A program made the position numbers and the translations under genes. This document shows positions 26,924 to 35,083 of a DNA stretch of 64,000 bases, piece by piece. The DNA is taken from contig NZ_JANHAW010000002.1 of NCBI RefSeq assembly GCF_024464595.1, positions 930,001 to 994,000 of the forward strand. Reading direction: 5' to 3'. Below the pieces are notes generated by a model that did not search any database, had not been told where the DNA came from, and saw only the letters and a program-made list of their open reading frames with translations. Source of the stretch: Halobellus litoreus (GTDB lineage Archaea > Halobacteriota > Halobacteria > Halobacteriales > Haloferacaceae). The first letter of the stretch is position 1. Every line of letters starts with the position of its first letter.

Positions 26924-27196
26924 ATGGCCGAACAGAAGGCGCGACAGACCGGCAGCGCCGGTCGCTTTGGTGCGCGATACGGGCGGGTCGCCCGTCGACG
27001 CGTAAAGGAGATCGAAGAGGCAACGCGGAACGCGACGGTCGATGAGGACAGCGTCACCCGTCTCGAACCCGGCATCTGGCAGAACGACGAGACCGGCGAG
27101 GTCTTCACCGGCGGCACCTACCGCCCGCAGACCCCCGGTGGCAAGCAGGTCCGTCGCTCGATCCGCGCCGCGCTCTCCGGCGAGAGCGACGAGTAA
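26924..27196 (+). CDS. rpl37ae: Ribosomal protein eL43 (L37Ae), zinc cysteines absent
   Basis: A 90-residue large-subunit ribosomal protein. The basic N-terminus [18 protein letters not shown] and the C-terminal [19 protein letters not shown] clearly identify eL43. The family normally has a zinc ribbon with two CxxC pairs; here that region reads [20 protein letters not shown] and QNDETGEV, without a single cysteine in the protein. The fold must be stabilised another way. It leads the cluster eL43-rpoP-pcc1-pfdB-DUF3194. The ATG at 26924 starts MAEQKARQ. Confidence 0.92.
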   Translation: MAEQKARQTGSAGRFGARYGRVARRRVKEIEEATRNATVDEDSVTRLEPGIWQNDETGEVFTGGTYRPQTPGGKQVRRSIRAALSGESDE

Positions 27197-27277
27197 GCGA
27201 GCGGTCGCGTGACCCGGTAGTTACCCAGACGCCCGCACACGAAAGAGCCAACACCCCCACTCCCCACGTATTTATCA

Positions 27278-27412
27278 ATGAGCTACAAGTGTTCCCGGTG
27301 CAAGCGAGACGTCGAACTGGACGAGTACGGCGGCGTCCGCTGTCCGTACTGCGGCCACCGCATCCTGCTGAAGGAGCGCGCGCCGGACATCAAAGAAGTC
27401 CCGGTCGAATAG
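27278..27412 (+). CDS. rpoP: DNA-directed RNA polymerase subunit P (Rpo12)
   Basis: A 44-residue zinc-binding subunit of archaeal RNA polymerase (Rpb12 homologue) that contacts subunits B and D. It begins [14 protein letters not shown] and contains [15 protein letters not shown]; cysteines 5, 8, 22 and 25 form the zinc site. It lies between eL43 and pcc1, 14 bases before the latter, as in many archaea. A TATA-like tatttatc just upstream of the ATG may be part of an additional promoter. Confidence 0.96.
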   Translation: MSYKCSRCKRDVELDEYGGVRCPYCGHRILLKERAPDIKEVPVE

Positions 27413-27425
27413 CATTCTCCCGCCG

Positions 27426-27716
27426 ATGGCGAGCCGAGAAGCGTCCGCCGTCGGGGCCGCACACGCGGCCGAAATCGAATTCGAGTATCGCGACGAGCGG
27501 CGCGCTCGGATCGTCGCCGAGAGCGTCCGCGTCGAGGTCGACGAGATCGCGGACGACCGCTCCGGAGCGACGGTTGCTCGCGAGGGACGCCTCGTGCGCG
27601 TGACCGTCGAGGCGGCCGACCTGATCGCGCTTCGCGCGGGGACGAACACCTGGATCCGCCTGCTCGACGTCGCAGAGAGCGTCACAGCGCGGGGCGAACG
27701 CCCCGTGGGCGGGTAA
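27426..27716 (+). CDS. pcc1: KEOPS complex subunit Pcc1
   Basis: A 96-residue Pcc1-like protein, the dimerisation subunit of KEOPS, which makes N6-threonylcarbamoyladenosine in tRNA. The fold's features are a two-strand/helix arrangement with [36 protein letters not shown] and the closing helix [13 protein letters not shown]. It lies between rpoP and prefoldin beta, the conserved archaeal position. The first 15 residues are variable. Confidence 0.88.
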   Translation: MASREASAVGAAHAAEIEFEYRDERRARIVAESVRVEVDEIADDRSGATVAREGRLVRVTVEAADLIALRAGTNTWIRLLDVAESVTARGERPVGG

Positions 27717-27772
27717 CAGCCGCTGATCGGAGAATACGGGCCTTTTTCAGTCAGCATCCCGTCGCCTCGGAT

Positions 27773-28165
27773 ATGCAGGGCAATCTGCCGCCGGAAGCAC
27801 AAGAGAAACTCGAGGAACTGCAGGATCTTCAGGAGACGGCACAGAAGGTGGCCGCCCAGAAGGAGCAGGCCGAGTCGACGCTGACCGAGTCGAAGACGGC
27901 GCTCGACGCCCTCGACGACATCGACGAGGACACGACGATGTACCGCGAGATCGGCGAACTGCTCGTCGAGGCCGACTACGACGAGGCACACGAGGAACTC
28001 TCCGAGAAGGTCGACAGCCTCGAGGTCCGCGTCGAACAGCTCGGGAAGCAGGAAGAGCGCGTCCAGGAGCAGTTCGAGAGCCTCCAGGAAGAGCTCCAGC
28101 AGATGCTCCAGGGCGGCGGCGCGGGCGGACCGCCGATGGGTCCCGGCGGCGCCGGCGGCGCGTAA
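27773..28165 (+). CDS. pfdB: Prefoldin subunit beta
   Basis: A 130-residue subunit of the hexameric archaeal prefoldin chaperone, which hands unfolded proteins to the thermosome. It begins [20 protein letters not shown] with a first coiled-coil helix, a central beta hairpin region ([20 protein letters not shown]) and a second long coiled coil (about 70-115). A Gly/Pro/Ala-rich tail ends it. A TATA-like tttttcag at about 27743 may give it its own promoter in addition to read-through from pcc1. Confidence 0.95.
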   Translation: MQGNLPPEAQEKLEELQDLQETAQKVAAQKEQAESTLTESKTALDALDDIDEDTTMYREIGELLVEADYDEAHEELSEKVDSLEVRVEQLGKQEERVQEQFESLQEELQQMLQGGGAGGPPMGPGGAGGA

Positions 28166-28171
28166 TCGCCG

Positions 28172-28420
28172 ATGCCGACCGACGAGGAGGTCGTCCAGAC
28201 GGCCGCTGAGGCCGCCGAGGGCGTGATCTTCGCCCACTACAAGCAGTCGGAACTGACCGACTTCGACGTGACCGTGACGTTCGAAGAAGGCGTCCTCGAC
28301 GTCGACGTCTACGTCAACGCGCCCGACGACGCCGAGACTGACGCCGACGAAGTCGCCGACGAGGCCGCGCGGGCGGCCGGCGAGGCCGTCGACGAACTGT
28401 TCGCGGCCGAAGACGAGTAA
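28172..28420 (+). CDS. DUF3194 family protein
   Basis: An 82-residue acidic protein six bases after prefoldin beta, recognised as the archaeal DUF3194 family by position and sequence (VVQTAAEAAEGVIFAHYKQS, then DFDVTVTFEEGVLDVDVYV). An alpha-helix/beta-strand core is followed by an acidic helix. Function is unknown, but its near-constant linkage to prefoldin and the RNA polymerase subunit P gene suggests a general role in protein or RNA metabolism. Confidence 0.88.
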   Translation: MPTDEEVVQTAAEAAEGVIFAHYKQSELTDFDVTVTFEEGVLDVDVYVNAPDDAETDADEVADEAARAAGEAVDELFAAEDE

Positions 28421-28613
28421 GCGGTCGAATCCGCGCCGACGGCGGGGCGGCCGTCGCGCCGTCCGCAGGGCGCTTCTTCTTTCACTCGACGCGAACAGCC
28501 GCGCTCGGCGGGGACGCTCACGTGACTCGGAACGCCTCGTTCGACGCGTAGCGGTCCCTCTCTCGCAAAGTGGTCTACCTGCGCGAGGCGGCACCTCTCG
28601 CGAGGAACTCTCC

Positions 28614-30722
28614 CTACGCGAAGAGGAAGATAAGGACGCTGACGGCGACGGCCGCGAGAATGATCGAGACGGCGAACGCGCCGCCCATCGCGACGACCGC
28701 GTTCGCGTGGCTGGCCAGCGTCTCCGTGCGGTCGTTGCCGAAGACTGTGACCTCCGCGCGCTCGACGGCGACCCCGGCCTCGACGGGTTCGAGGTCCGCG
28801 CGAGCCTCGTCGAGCAGGTCGCAGACGAGTGCCCGGAGTTCGTCCCAGTCGATGGCCGCGCCGACCTGGTTGTCGGCCTCGACGCTGTTGACGATGTGCG
28901 TGTCGGTCGTCATCACCTCCGCCTCGTCGACTGGGCCGTCGTCATCGGACGTAGTCCGATTGCCCGAGGCGCTCGGCGCCTCGCTGTCGCCGGACTCCGT
29001 CCGGCTGCTCGCGGGACCTCGTCCCGCCCCGTCGCCGGCTCCGCCGGCTACTCGGGACTCCTCCGGAGTCCCGCCCTCCACGAGCGCCTCGACGAGTTCG
29101 CCCCGGAGCCCGGGTTCCATATTGTTGCCGTCGATCAGCACGTACGCCGTCTCCTGGTCGTCGACGGCGGTGACGGCGACGCGGACCCCGAGGGGACCGA
29201 TCCCCTCGGCGGGCGTCCACGGCGTCTCGTCCCACGCGACTCCGAGTTCGAGACCGTGGCGGTCGGCAGTCGAGAGCCGCTGTCCCGAGACGCCGGCCGC
29301 GCCGATCATATCGAACGCGCGCTTGGATCCGGGCGTGACGTGGCCCAGGTCCGGGCCGTTCAGCCCGTCGTTGGAGTTGTGCGCGTCGACGAGGACGACG
29401 TCGTCGAGGTCGCTCGTTCGGGCCTCCGCCGTCGCCGAGAGGCCGACGCCGTACTCGACGTCGTCGGCGAAGCCGGGCGCGTACGTCGAGACCAGCAGGG
29501 CGTCGTCGCCGAACGCCTGCCCGAGCATCGACGCCTCGCCGGACTGCACGCGGACGCTCCGAGTCGCGAGGTCGTCGTATACGATGCGATCCGCCGCCGT
29601 TCGGGCCGCGTCGAGGATCGTGTCCACCTCGCTCTCGGTGACGAGGTTGAAGTCGTGACCGGCGGTCGCGTGCGGCGGGAACGCGAGCCCGGGGCAGTCG
29701 GTGGCGACCCGTTCGGGGAAGTTTCCGCCCCCGATCTCGCCCATCGGACCGGGGTGGATCATCGGGAGGACGAAGCGTGCCTTCTCCCGCCCGAGATCGG
29801 CCGCCGACTCCGTCCCGGCACCGCCGTCGGCCGCGACGTCCGCGCCGTCGCTGTCACCGTCGACCCGGCGGAACGAGAGCACCGAGACCGGCACGAGCGC
29901 CTCCTCGCCGAGTTGCTGGAAGAACTCCTCGAGCTCCCGCGAACCCTCGGCCACGTGGCCGACGAACCCGCGCAGGAAATCCAGGAGCGAGACGCCGAGG
30001 CTGCGCTTCCACGGCCGATCGACGGCGACGATGAAGGCGTACACCCCCAGCGCGTAGACGCCACAGGTGACCGCGAGCAGCGCGAAGTGCTCGGCGGTGA
30101 TCGCGGAGAGCTCCGCGGGCGCGTCGGCTGATCGGGCGAGATACGGCGTCAGGTACGCGTCGATGAGGGGGCCGCCGACCTCCAGGAAGCGGAGTGTGCC
30201 GCTGTAGACGAACAGCAGGATCGCGGCGGCGAGCGTCTGGAGACTCGCCGGGATCGACGCGACGAGCACCGACGACTCCGAGACCGCCATCACGACGAGG
30301 AGCCGGAAGGCGAACACCGACGCGAGGGCGACGACGAGGGCGTCGAAGACGAACCGCTGGCCGAGTCCCGTGAACACCGAGACGATGGCGGCTCCGGTGA
30401 CGATGGCGACGACGATGATCTCCGAGACCAGCGCGAGCAGCGACGACCGGTTGTTGGTGAGTTTGCCGCCGACGAACCGGTCGACGCCGGCCGTCCCGAA
30501 CGCGGCGACGACGGTCGGGATTCCGATGAAGAAGATCCCCTCCCAGGCGTCGCGGCCCAGGATGAAGAGCCCCTGCCAGGAGCGGTCGTACGAGCCGGAG
30601 TCGAACGCGGCGATCCCCGCGAGCGCCGCGAGCAGGAGCGCGAAGGCGAGGCTGGTGTACCAACTGGGAGCCCGGAAGATGAACCGGGAGAGACTCGCCA
30701 GGTCGCTTTGTGTCGAGGTCAT
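28614..30722 (-). CDS. DUF2070 family membrane protein
   Basis: A 702-residue archaeal protein. About six hydrophobic helices occupy the first 260 residues. A large soluble domain follows with MIHPGPMGEIGGGNFPE, GHDFNLVTE, VDAHNSND and VTPGSKRAFDMIGAA, and one hydrophobic helix ends the protein (SIILAAVAVSVLIFLFA). The His- and Asp-containing segments look like a metal-dependent hydrolase site, which is inference. A Ser/Gly/Asp-rich insert of about 60 residues interrupts the domain around 545-600. Family function is unknown. It follows guaAa by 45 bases and converges on DUF3194. Confidence 0.88.
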   Translation of the reverse strand: MTSTQSDLASLSRFIFRAPSWYTSLAFALLLAALAGIAAFDSGSYDRSWQGLFILGRDAWEGIFFIGIPTVVAAFGTAGVDRFVGGKLTNNRSSLLALVSEIIVVAIVTGAAIVSVFTGLGQRFVFDALVVALASVFAFRLLVVMAVSESSVLVASIPASLQTLAAAILLFVYSGTLRFLEVGGPLIDAYLTPYLARSADAPAELSAITAEHFALLAVTCGVYALGVYAFIVAVDRPWKRSLGVSLLDFLRGFVGHVAEGSRELEEFFQQLGEEALVPVSVLSFRRVDGDSDGADVAADGGAGTESAADLGREKARFVLPMIHPGPMGEIGGGNFPERVATDCPGLAFPPHATAGHDFNLVTESEVDTILDAARTAADRIVYDDLATRSVRVQSGEASMLGQAFGDDALLVSTYAPGFADDVEYGVGLSATAEARTSDLDDVVLVDAHNSNDGLNGPDLGHVTPGSKRAFDMIGAAGVSGQRLSTADRHGLELGVAWDETPWTPAEGIGPLGVRVAVTAVDDQETAYVLIDGNNMEPGLRGELVEALVEGGTPEESRVAGGAGDGAGRGPASSRTESGDSEAPSASGNRTTSDDDGPVDEAEVMTTDTHIVNSVEADNQVGAAIDWDELRALVCDLLDEARADLEPVEAGVAVERAEVTVFGNDRTETLASHANAVVAMGGAFAVSIILAAVAVSVLIFLFA

Positions 30723-30767
30723 AGCGGAGCGGGTGCTGAGATTGGGCGGTGCCGAGGGGCGAACGCG

Positions 30768-31316
30768 CTACTCGCAGATCGAGACGAAATTGCGGAACAC
30801 TTCCTCGCCGCGCTCGGTGTGGGCGACCTCCGGGTGCCACTGCACGCCGTAGAGGTCCCGGTCGGTGTCGCTCATCGCCTCGACGTCACAGACGTCCGAG
30901 GTCGCCGTTCGCGTGAAGCCCTCGGGGACCTCCTTCACCTCGTCGGCGTGGCTGGCCCACACGCGCGTTTCGGGGGCGAGCGAGCCGACGAGGGGGTCCT
31001 CGTCGTCGAGGATCTCGACGTCGACGTCGGCGTAGCCGCCGTAGTCGCCGGAGCCGACCGCGCCGCCGAGTTCCGCGGCGAGGATCTGCATCCCCAGGCA
31101 GATGCCGAAGACGGGGACGTCGAGGTCGAGGTAGTCCGGGGAGTTGCCGATGCGGTCCATATCCGGGCCGCCGGAGAGGACGATCCCGTCGGCGTCGACG
31201 TCCCCGGGCGGGGTGTCGTTGTCGAGGATCTCGACGTCGACGTCGAGGTCGCGGAGCGCGCGCCGTTCGAGGTGCGTGAACTGGCCATGGTTGTCGATAA
31301 CGACGATGCGGGTCAT
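30768..31316 (-). CDS. guaAa: GMP synthase glutaminase subunit A
   Basis: A 182-residue class I glutamine amidotransferase that supplies ammonia to a separate ATP-pyrophosphatase subunit B in GMP synthesis; the two are split in archaea. It begins TRIVVIDNHGQFTHL, a strong subunit A signature. The nucleophile is in FGICLGMQ, and the His/Glu of the triad are in VQWHPEVAHTERGEE. The B subunit is not in the window. A TATA-like ctttttgcc about 30 bases before the ATG suits a near-leaderless start. Confidence 0.94.
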   Translation of the reverse strand: MTRIVVIDNHGQFTHLERRALRDLDVDVEILDNDTPPGDVDADGIVLSGGPDMDRIGNSPDYLDLDVPVFGICLGMQILAAELGGAVGSGDYGGYADVDVEILDDEDPLVGSLAPETRVWASHADEVKEVPEGFTRTATSDVCDVEAMSDTDRDLYGVQWHPEVAHTERGEEVFRNFVSICE

Positions 31317-31345
31317 CAGTTGGGGAGTCTTACAGCGAAGAGAGG

Positions 31346-31368
31346 CAAAAAGCGCCCGGTCTGGGCGC
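31346..31368 (-). terminator. Hairpin and T-tract after the HNH-like gene
   Basis: On the minus strand gcgccc-agacc-gggcgc is followed by TTTTT, a compact hairpin with a T run, 69 bases after the stop of the gene at 31437-32045. The T run also resembles the guaAa TATA element, so it may serve both roles. Confidence 0.5.
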
Positions 31369-31436
31369 GCGTCGGCTCGCTGATGCTTCGAGGCCTCGAT
31401 GCGGGGACGTCGCCGTGCTGGGGGTCGAGCGCACCG

Positions 31437-32045
31437 TCACGAGCCGTCGGACTCGCGGCGCTCGCTCGCCGTCGAGAACCCGAACTCCGATTGCTCCTTC
31501 GAGCGACGTTCCTCGCGGGCGGCGAACGCCTCGGGGTCGGGTTCGACGTCGTCGTCGACGCGGGCGAACGAGCGGTGGATCTTCGCGTGACACCACCGAC
31601 AGAGGGCGACGGTGATCTCGTGGCTGGGTTCGTCGGCGCCCGACGCCGGGTCGTAGGTACCGGCAGCGTCGGACGCACCGCCCCGAGCGAGAGCGTCTCC
31701 GGAACCGCCGCCGTCGTCACCGCTCCCCCCGTACGACAGGTGGTGCTCTTCGAGCAGGGGCCGCGAGTCGTCGTGGGCGATCCGCACCGCTTCGAGGCCG
31801 CAGCGGACGCACTCGCGGCCGTCGGTGGTCGAGCGGTAGTGCGGGCAGTCGCGGAACTCCCGGTCCTCGTCGGCCGCGACGCAGTCGTAGTCCGCCGCGC
31901 GCCGGGCGGCCGAAAACTCGGGATCGTCGCCCGCGCGGGTGAGCGCGAACCGACAGCGGCCGTCGTCGGTGAGGTGGTCGCAGACGCCGGCGTGATCGTA
32001 CGGGTCGTCGACGCCGACCGGCGTGCCCGTTGGCGTCTCCTCCAT
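31437..32045 (-). CDS. HNH-like zinc protein (DUF7097-type)
   Basis: A 202-residue haloarchaeal protein with many Cys/His. The N-terminal part has DHAGVCDHLTDDGRCRF and CPHYRSTTDGRECVRCG, likely zinc sites. The C-terminal part reads LLEEHHLSYGG, then VALCRWCHAKIHRS, the pattern of an HNH nuclease core (His-His ... Cys-x-x-Cys-His ... His). I recall it as DUF7097. A Gly/Ser/Asp-rich insertion separates the two HNH halves. Nuclease activity is inferred only. I chose the ATG at 32045; the very long frame beyond it overlaps leuA and is a shadow. Confidence 0.72.
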   Translation of the reverse strand: MEETPTGTPVGVDDPYDHAGVCDHLTDDGRCRFALTRAGDDPEFSAARRAADYDCVAADEDREFRDCPHYRSTTDGRECVRCGLEAVRIAHDDSRPLLEEHHLSYGGSGDDGGGSGDALARGGASDAAGTYDPASGADEPSHEITVALCRWCHAKIHRSFARVDDDVEPDPEAFAAREERRSKEQSEFGFSTASERRESDGS

Positions 32046-32189
32046 AGGCGGAACTCGGCGGGCGCGGAGTTGAATCCGGCGGTGAGGTCGGACTGAGTAG
32101 GACCGACGTGCGACGGTGAGTCTGCAGAGGTCGAGGCCGCCGGAGCCAGCCGTCGGTCGTTTTATCCGATCGGCCGGAGACCGGCACCT

Positions 32190-32537
32190 GTGCGAGTCGA
32201 ACACGACGACAGGGAGGGGACAGAAACGCTCGCGAGCGACGTCGACGTCGCCGACACGTTCCTCTCCCGTGCGCGGGGGCTGATGTTCAGGCGGTCGATT
32301 CCGGACGACTACGCGATGGTGTTCACCTTCGACGACGCCGACGAGCGCGACCTGCATATGGTCTGCGTCCCGTTCGACCTCGACGCGCTGTGGCTCGTCG
32401 ACGGCGAGGTGCGGGAGAAAACGCGTCTCCGAGCGTGGCGCGGACTCGGTGCCGCGGTCGCCGACACGGTCGTCGAACTGCCGGCCGGGGCCGCGGACGA
32501 CGTCGAAGTCGGCGACAGCGTCCGGATCGTCGAGTGA
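32190..32537 (+). CDS. DUF192 family protein
   Basis: A 115-residue protein of the DUF192 family, a small beta-barrel of unknown function. The conserved parts are VADTFLSRARGLMFRRS, FTFDDADERDLHMVCVPFDLDAL and the final VELPAGAADDVEVGDSV. It begins at GTG and has no signal peptide, unlike many secreted bacterial relatives. It is divergent from the HNH-like gene, with 144 bases between them. Confidence 0.88.
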   Translation: MRVEHDDREGTETLASDVDVADTFLSRARGLMFRRSIPDDYAMVFTFDDADERDLHMVCVPFDLDALWLVDGEVREKTRLRAWRGLGAAVADTVVELPAGAADDVEVGDSVRIVE

Positions 32538-32606
32538 CCGACCGCTAGGTGGGTATCGAGTGACCGCTGCCGGGCGACCGCCGCCCGACCGACCGCCGGA
32601 AAAGTG

Positions 32607-32618
32607 TAATTTAAATAC
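32607..32618 (+). promoter_or_regulatory. TATA box of the leuA-family gene
   Basis: taatttaaatac lies 35 bases before the GTG start, so transcription should begin near 32638-32642. The leader would be only 10-15 bases, with no room for an upstream control element. Confidence 0.6.
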
Positions 32619-32652
32619 CTGCACGACCACAACCCGTGTGAGCACATGACTC

Positions 32653-34224
32653 GTGGTCGATTTATTCGGGGGTAACCCCAACAACCCCTTAGCATCCACC
32701 GTGGATTCTGACGACTCCGTACAGCTTCTAGATACGACACTGCGCGACGGCGAGCAAGCCCCGGGTGTGTCGCTGACGCCCGACGAGAAAGCCGACATCG
32801 CGCGCTCGCTGGATCGAGCGAACATCGAGTTCATCGAGGCCGGCAGCGCCTGCACCGGCGAGGGAGAGCGCGCGACCATCCGACAGGTGACCGCGCTCGA
32901 TCTCGACGCGACGGTGACGAGCTTCGCCCGCGGCGTCCAGAACGACATCGACCTCGCGCTCGACTGCGACGTCGACGGCGTGACGATCGTCGTCCCCGCC
33001 AGCGACAAGCACATCGAGCGGAAAGTGGGAACGACCCACGACGAGGTAGTCGAGAACACCGCCGACCTGGTCGCGTACGCGAAGGACCACGGCCTCTGGG
33101 TGGAAGTCATCGGCGAGGACGGCTCCCGCGCCGACCTCGACTTCCTCGAACGCCTGATGCGCGAGGCGCTCGACGCCGGCGCGGACCGGTCCTGCTTCGC
33201 CGATACCGTCGGGCACGCCACCCCGGAGACGGCCTACGAGTACGTCTCCAGATTGGCGGAACTCGGGCCGGTGTCGACGCACACCCACGACGACCTCGGA
33301 CTGGGAATGACGAACGTCTGGGCCAGCCTCGCGGCCGGCGCGGACCTCGTTCACGGCACGATCAACGGGATCGGCGAGCGCGCCGGCAACGTCGCGCTCG
33401 AGGAGGTCGCCATCGCGCTGGCGCACGGCTACGACGTGGAGACGGCCAAACTGGAGGACCTCTACGACCTCGCACAGCAGGTCTCCCACGCGACGGGCGT
33501 CCCGCTGCCGCCGAACAAGGCGGTCGTCGGCGAGAACGCCTTCACGCACGAGAGCGGCATCCACACCGACGGGACGCTCAAAGACGACACGATGTACGAG
33601 CCCTACCCGCCCGAGCTGGTGGGTCGCGAGCGGCGGCTCGTCCTCGGGAAGCACGCCGGCCGCGCCGGCGTCCGCGCCGCGCTCGAAGAGCACGACGTCG
33701 ACGTGAGCGAGGAGGAACTCGCCGCGATCGTCGAGCGCGTGAAGCGTCTCGGCGACCGCGACAAGCGCGTCACCGACGCCGACCTGCTGGCCATCGCCGA
33801 GGACGTCCAGGGACGCGAGCGCGAGCGGTACGTCGAACTGCTCGATCTCACCGCCGCGTCGGGCGGCGGCACGCCGACGGCTTCGGTCCGGCTCCGCGTC
33901 GGCGAACAGGAGCGCGTGGCCTCCGGCACCGGCAGCGGCCCGGTCGACGCCGCGGTCAAGGCCGTCCGCGCCGCGCTCGGCTCCGAGGCCGACGCCACAC
34001 TGGAATCGTACCACGTCGACGCGATCACCGGCGGCACCGACGCCGTCGTCACCGTCGAGGTGGAGATGTCGAAGGGCGACCGGACGGTCACCGTGGCCAC
34101 TTCCGATTCCGACATCACGCGCTGCAGCGTCGACGCGATGGTCGAGGCGCTCGATCGACTCCTCGGCAGCGCCGCCGTCGGACCCGATTCCGAGTCCGAG
34201 GGCGCGACGCTCGCCGACGACTGA
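32653..34224 (+). CDS. leuA: 2-isopropylmalate / (R)-citramalate synthase
   Basis: A 523-residue LeuA/CimA-family enzyme condensing acetyl-CoA with 2-oxoisovalerate (leucine pathway) or pyruvate (isoleucine pathway). The barrel begins LLDTTLRDGEQAPGVS; the metal-binding HxH is in STHTHDDLG, with GERAGNVALEEVAI after it. GENAFTHESGIHTDG and the LGKHAGRAGV segment are family motifs. The C-terminal domain (about 395-500) is the LeuA allosteric dimer domain. Which keto acid is used cannot be decided here; the haloarchaeal paralogues differ. The start is GTG at 32653; a GTG at 32701 is possible, giving a protein starting just before the barrel. Confidence 0.9.
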   Translation: MVDLFGGNPNNPLASTVDSDDSVQLLDTTLRDGEQAPGVSLTPDEKADIARSLDRANIEFIEAGSACTGEGERATIRQVTALDLDATVTSFARGVQNDIDLALDCDVDGVTIVVPASDKHIERKVGTTHDEVVENTADLVAYAKDHGLWVEVIGEDGSRADLDFLERLMREALDAGADRSCFADTVGHATPETAYEYVSRLAELGPVSTHTHDDLGLGMTNVWASLAAGADLVHGTINGIGERAGNVALEEVAIALAHGYDVETAKLEDLYDLAQQVSHATGVPLPPNKAVVGENAFTHESGIHTDGTLKDDTMYEPYPPELVGRERRLVLGKHAGRAGVRAALEEHDVDVSEEELAAIVERVKRLGDRDKRVTDADLLAIAEDVQGRERERYVELLDLTAASGGGTPTASVRLRVGEQERVASGTGSGPVDAAVKAVRAALGSEADATLESYHVDAITGGTDAVVTVEVEMSKGDRTVTVATSDSDITRCSVDAMVEALDRLLGSAAVGPDSESEGATLADD

Positions 34225-34266
34225 GCCGGTCGCCGTCGCGCGACGGTGGGCGGTCGCGGAATTCTT

Positions 34267-34461
34267 TCAGCGGTCTTCGACGAGATACGTCCAGCCGCCG
34301 CGCCGCTCGAAGCGAACGTCGGCCTCGCCCTCGGCGGATCGACGCGCGGCGTACTCGGCGACCTGCGCGGTCGCGACGTCGGTGACGTCGATTCGCCGGG
34401 TCGCTCGGTTGCGGTCCGCCTTCGGCTTCGCGTTCGACGTTTCGACTGCCGTTGCGTGCAT
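34267..34461 (-). CDS. Small haloarchaeal protein of unknown function
   Basis: A 64-residue protein beginning MHATAVETSNAKPKADRN, then RRIDVTDVATAQVAEYAARR, and ending VRFERRGGWTYLVEDR. The helix-then-strand layout and conserved-looking WTYLVE end suggest a real small protein, of a type common in haloarchaea, but I do not know a function. A TATA-like ttacatacc lies about 28 bases upstream of the ATG, in line with a leaderless mRNA. It converges on the leuA gene. Confidence 0.6.
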   Translation of the reverse strand: MHATAVETSNAKPKADRNRATRRIDVTDVATAQVAEYAARRSAEGEADVRFERRGGWTYLVEDR

Positions 34462-34573
34462 ACCTCCGGGTTCGGACGGAACCGGTATGTAAGCCAGCCT
34501 AGTAGAGTGAAAGTGAAAATCGAGGTACTGCGTCGGGGTGATCTGTTCGGCGGGGTAGTACAGGGATCGGCGG

Positions 34574-34758
34574 CGAGACGCGCTGCTTTGGGGTTGAGTC
34601 GGAAGGAGCGCCGAGGGTGAGATGTTGAACCACGGTCGCAGCGAAGCTGCTCCCTGATTCAAATCTCACGTTACCGCTACAGCACGATCAACGCGTGCCG
34701 CAGCGCGACGAGACGCGCTGCTTTGGGGTCGATCTAGGAGAAGCGCCGAGGGTGAGAT
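34574..34758. repeat. Partial direct duplication including the tRNA-Ser 3' end
   Basis: Bases 34574-34623 and 34709-34758 are direct copies 135 bases apart, with 43 of 50 positions identical by eye. The last 15 bases of each unit are the 3' end of the adjacent tRNA-Ser (gcgccgagggtgagat and complement). Between them, at 34658-34669, ttcaaatctcac is an inverted copy of the tRNA T-arm. The layout resembles remnant attachment sites left by integrating elements, which often use tRNA 3' ends in haloarchaea. Confidence 0.75.
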
Positions 34759-34828
34759 TTGAACTCACGTGTCCGAATGGACAGCAGATTTCGAATCTGC
34801 CGCCTTGGCCAGGCTAGGCTACCTCGGC
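34744..34828 (-). tRNA. tRNA-Ser (anticodon CGA)
   Basis: An 85-base class II tRNA on the minus strand. The acceptor stem GCCGAGG pairs with CCTCGGC, discriminator G. The anticodon stem-loop is CAGAT-TTCGAAA-ATCTG with anticodon CGA, reading UCG serine codons. The long variable arm (tgtcc-attc-ggaca) is as expected for serine. The T arm is GTGAG-TTCAAAT-CTCAC. No intron, and CCA is not encoded. Confidence 0.96.
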
Positions 34829-35083
34829 TACATCGATAGATGAACGGCGACGCGTTTAATCGGTTTCGATTTTGGCGGACTGCGGGCGAGGCTGCAATCG
34901 ACACGTCCGGCGACGGCTCAAGCCGCGCCGGTGGCTGCGTCGGGTGAGGACAGCGACGACGCGACTCGTCGGGCGGTCCCTCCGTCGCAATGCTACCGCG
35001 GACGATGGCGTCGAAAAGGCACCTGCCCAGTCGAGACCCTGACTCGCCCCCGCAACCTGCCCTCGGTCACGGTCGCAGACCGG

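Noticed and set aside
31327-31333. A GTCTTAC heptamer near the guaAa start as another CdrL site
   Set aside because: It is single and not part of a palindrome; one heptamer per several kilobases is expected by chance.
32646-32675. Leader peptide (MTRGRFIRG) before the leuA-family gene
   Set aside because: The ten-codon frame contains no leucine, isoleucine or valine run that could sense a branched-chain amino acid, and it overlaps the main gene's start. Probably chance.
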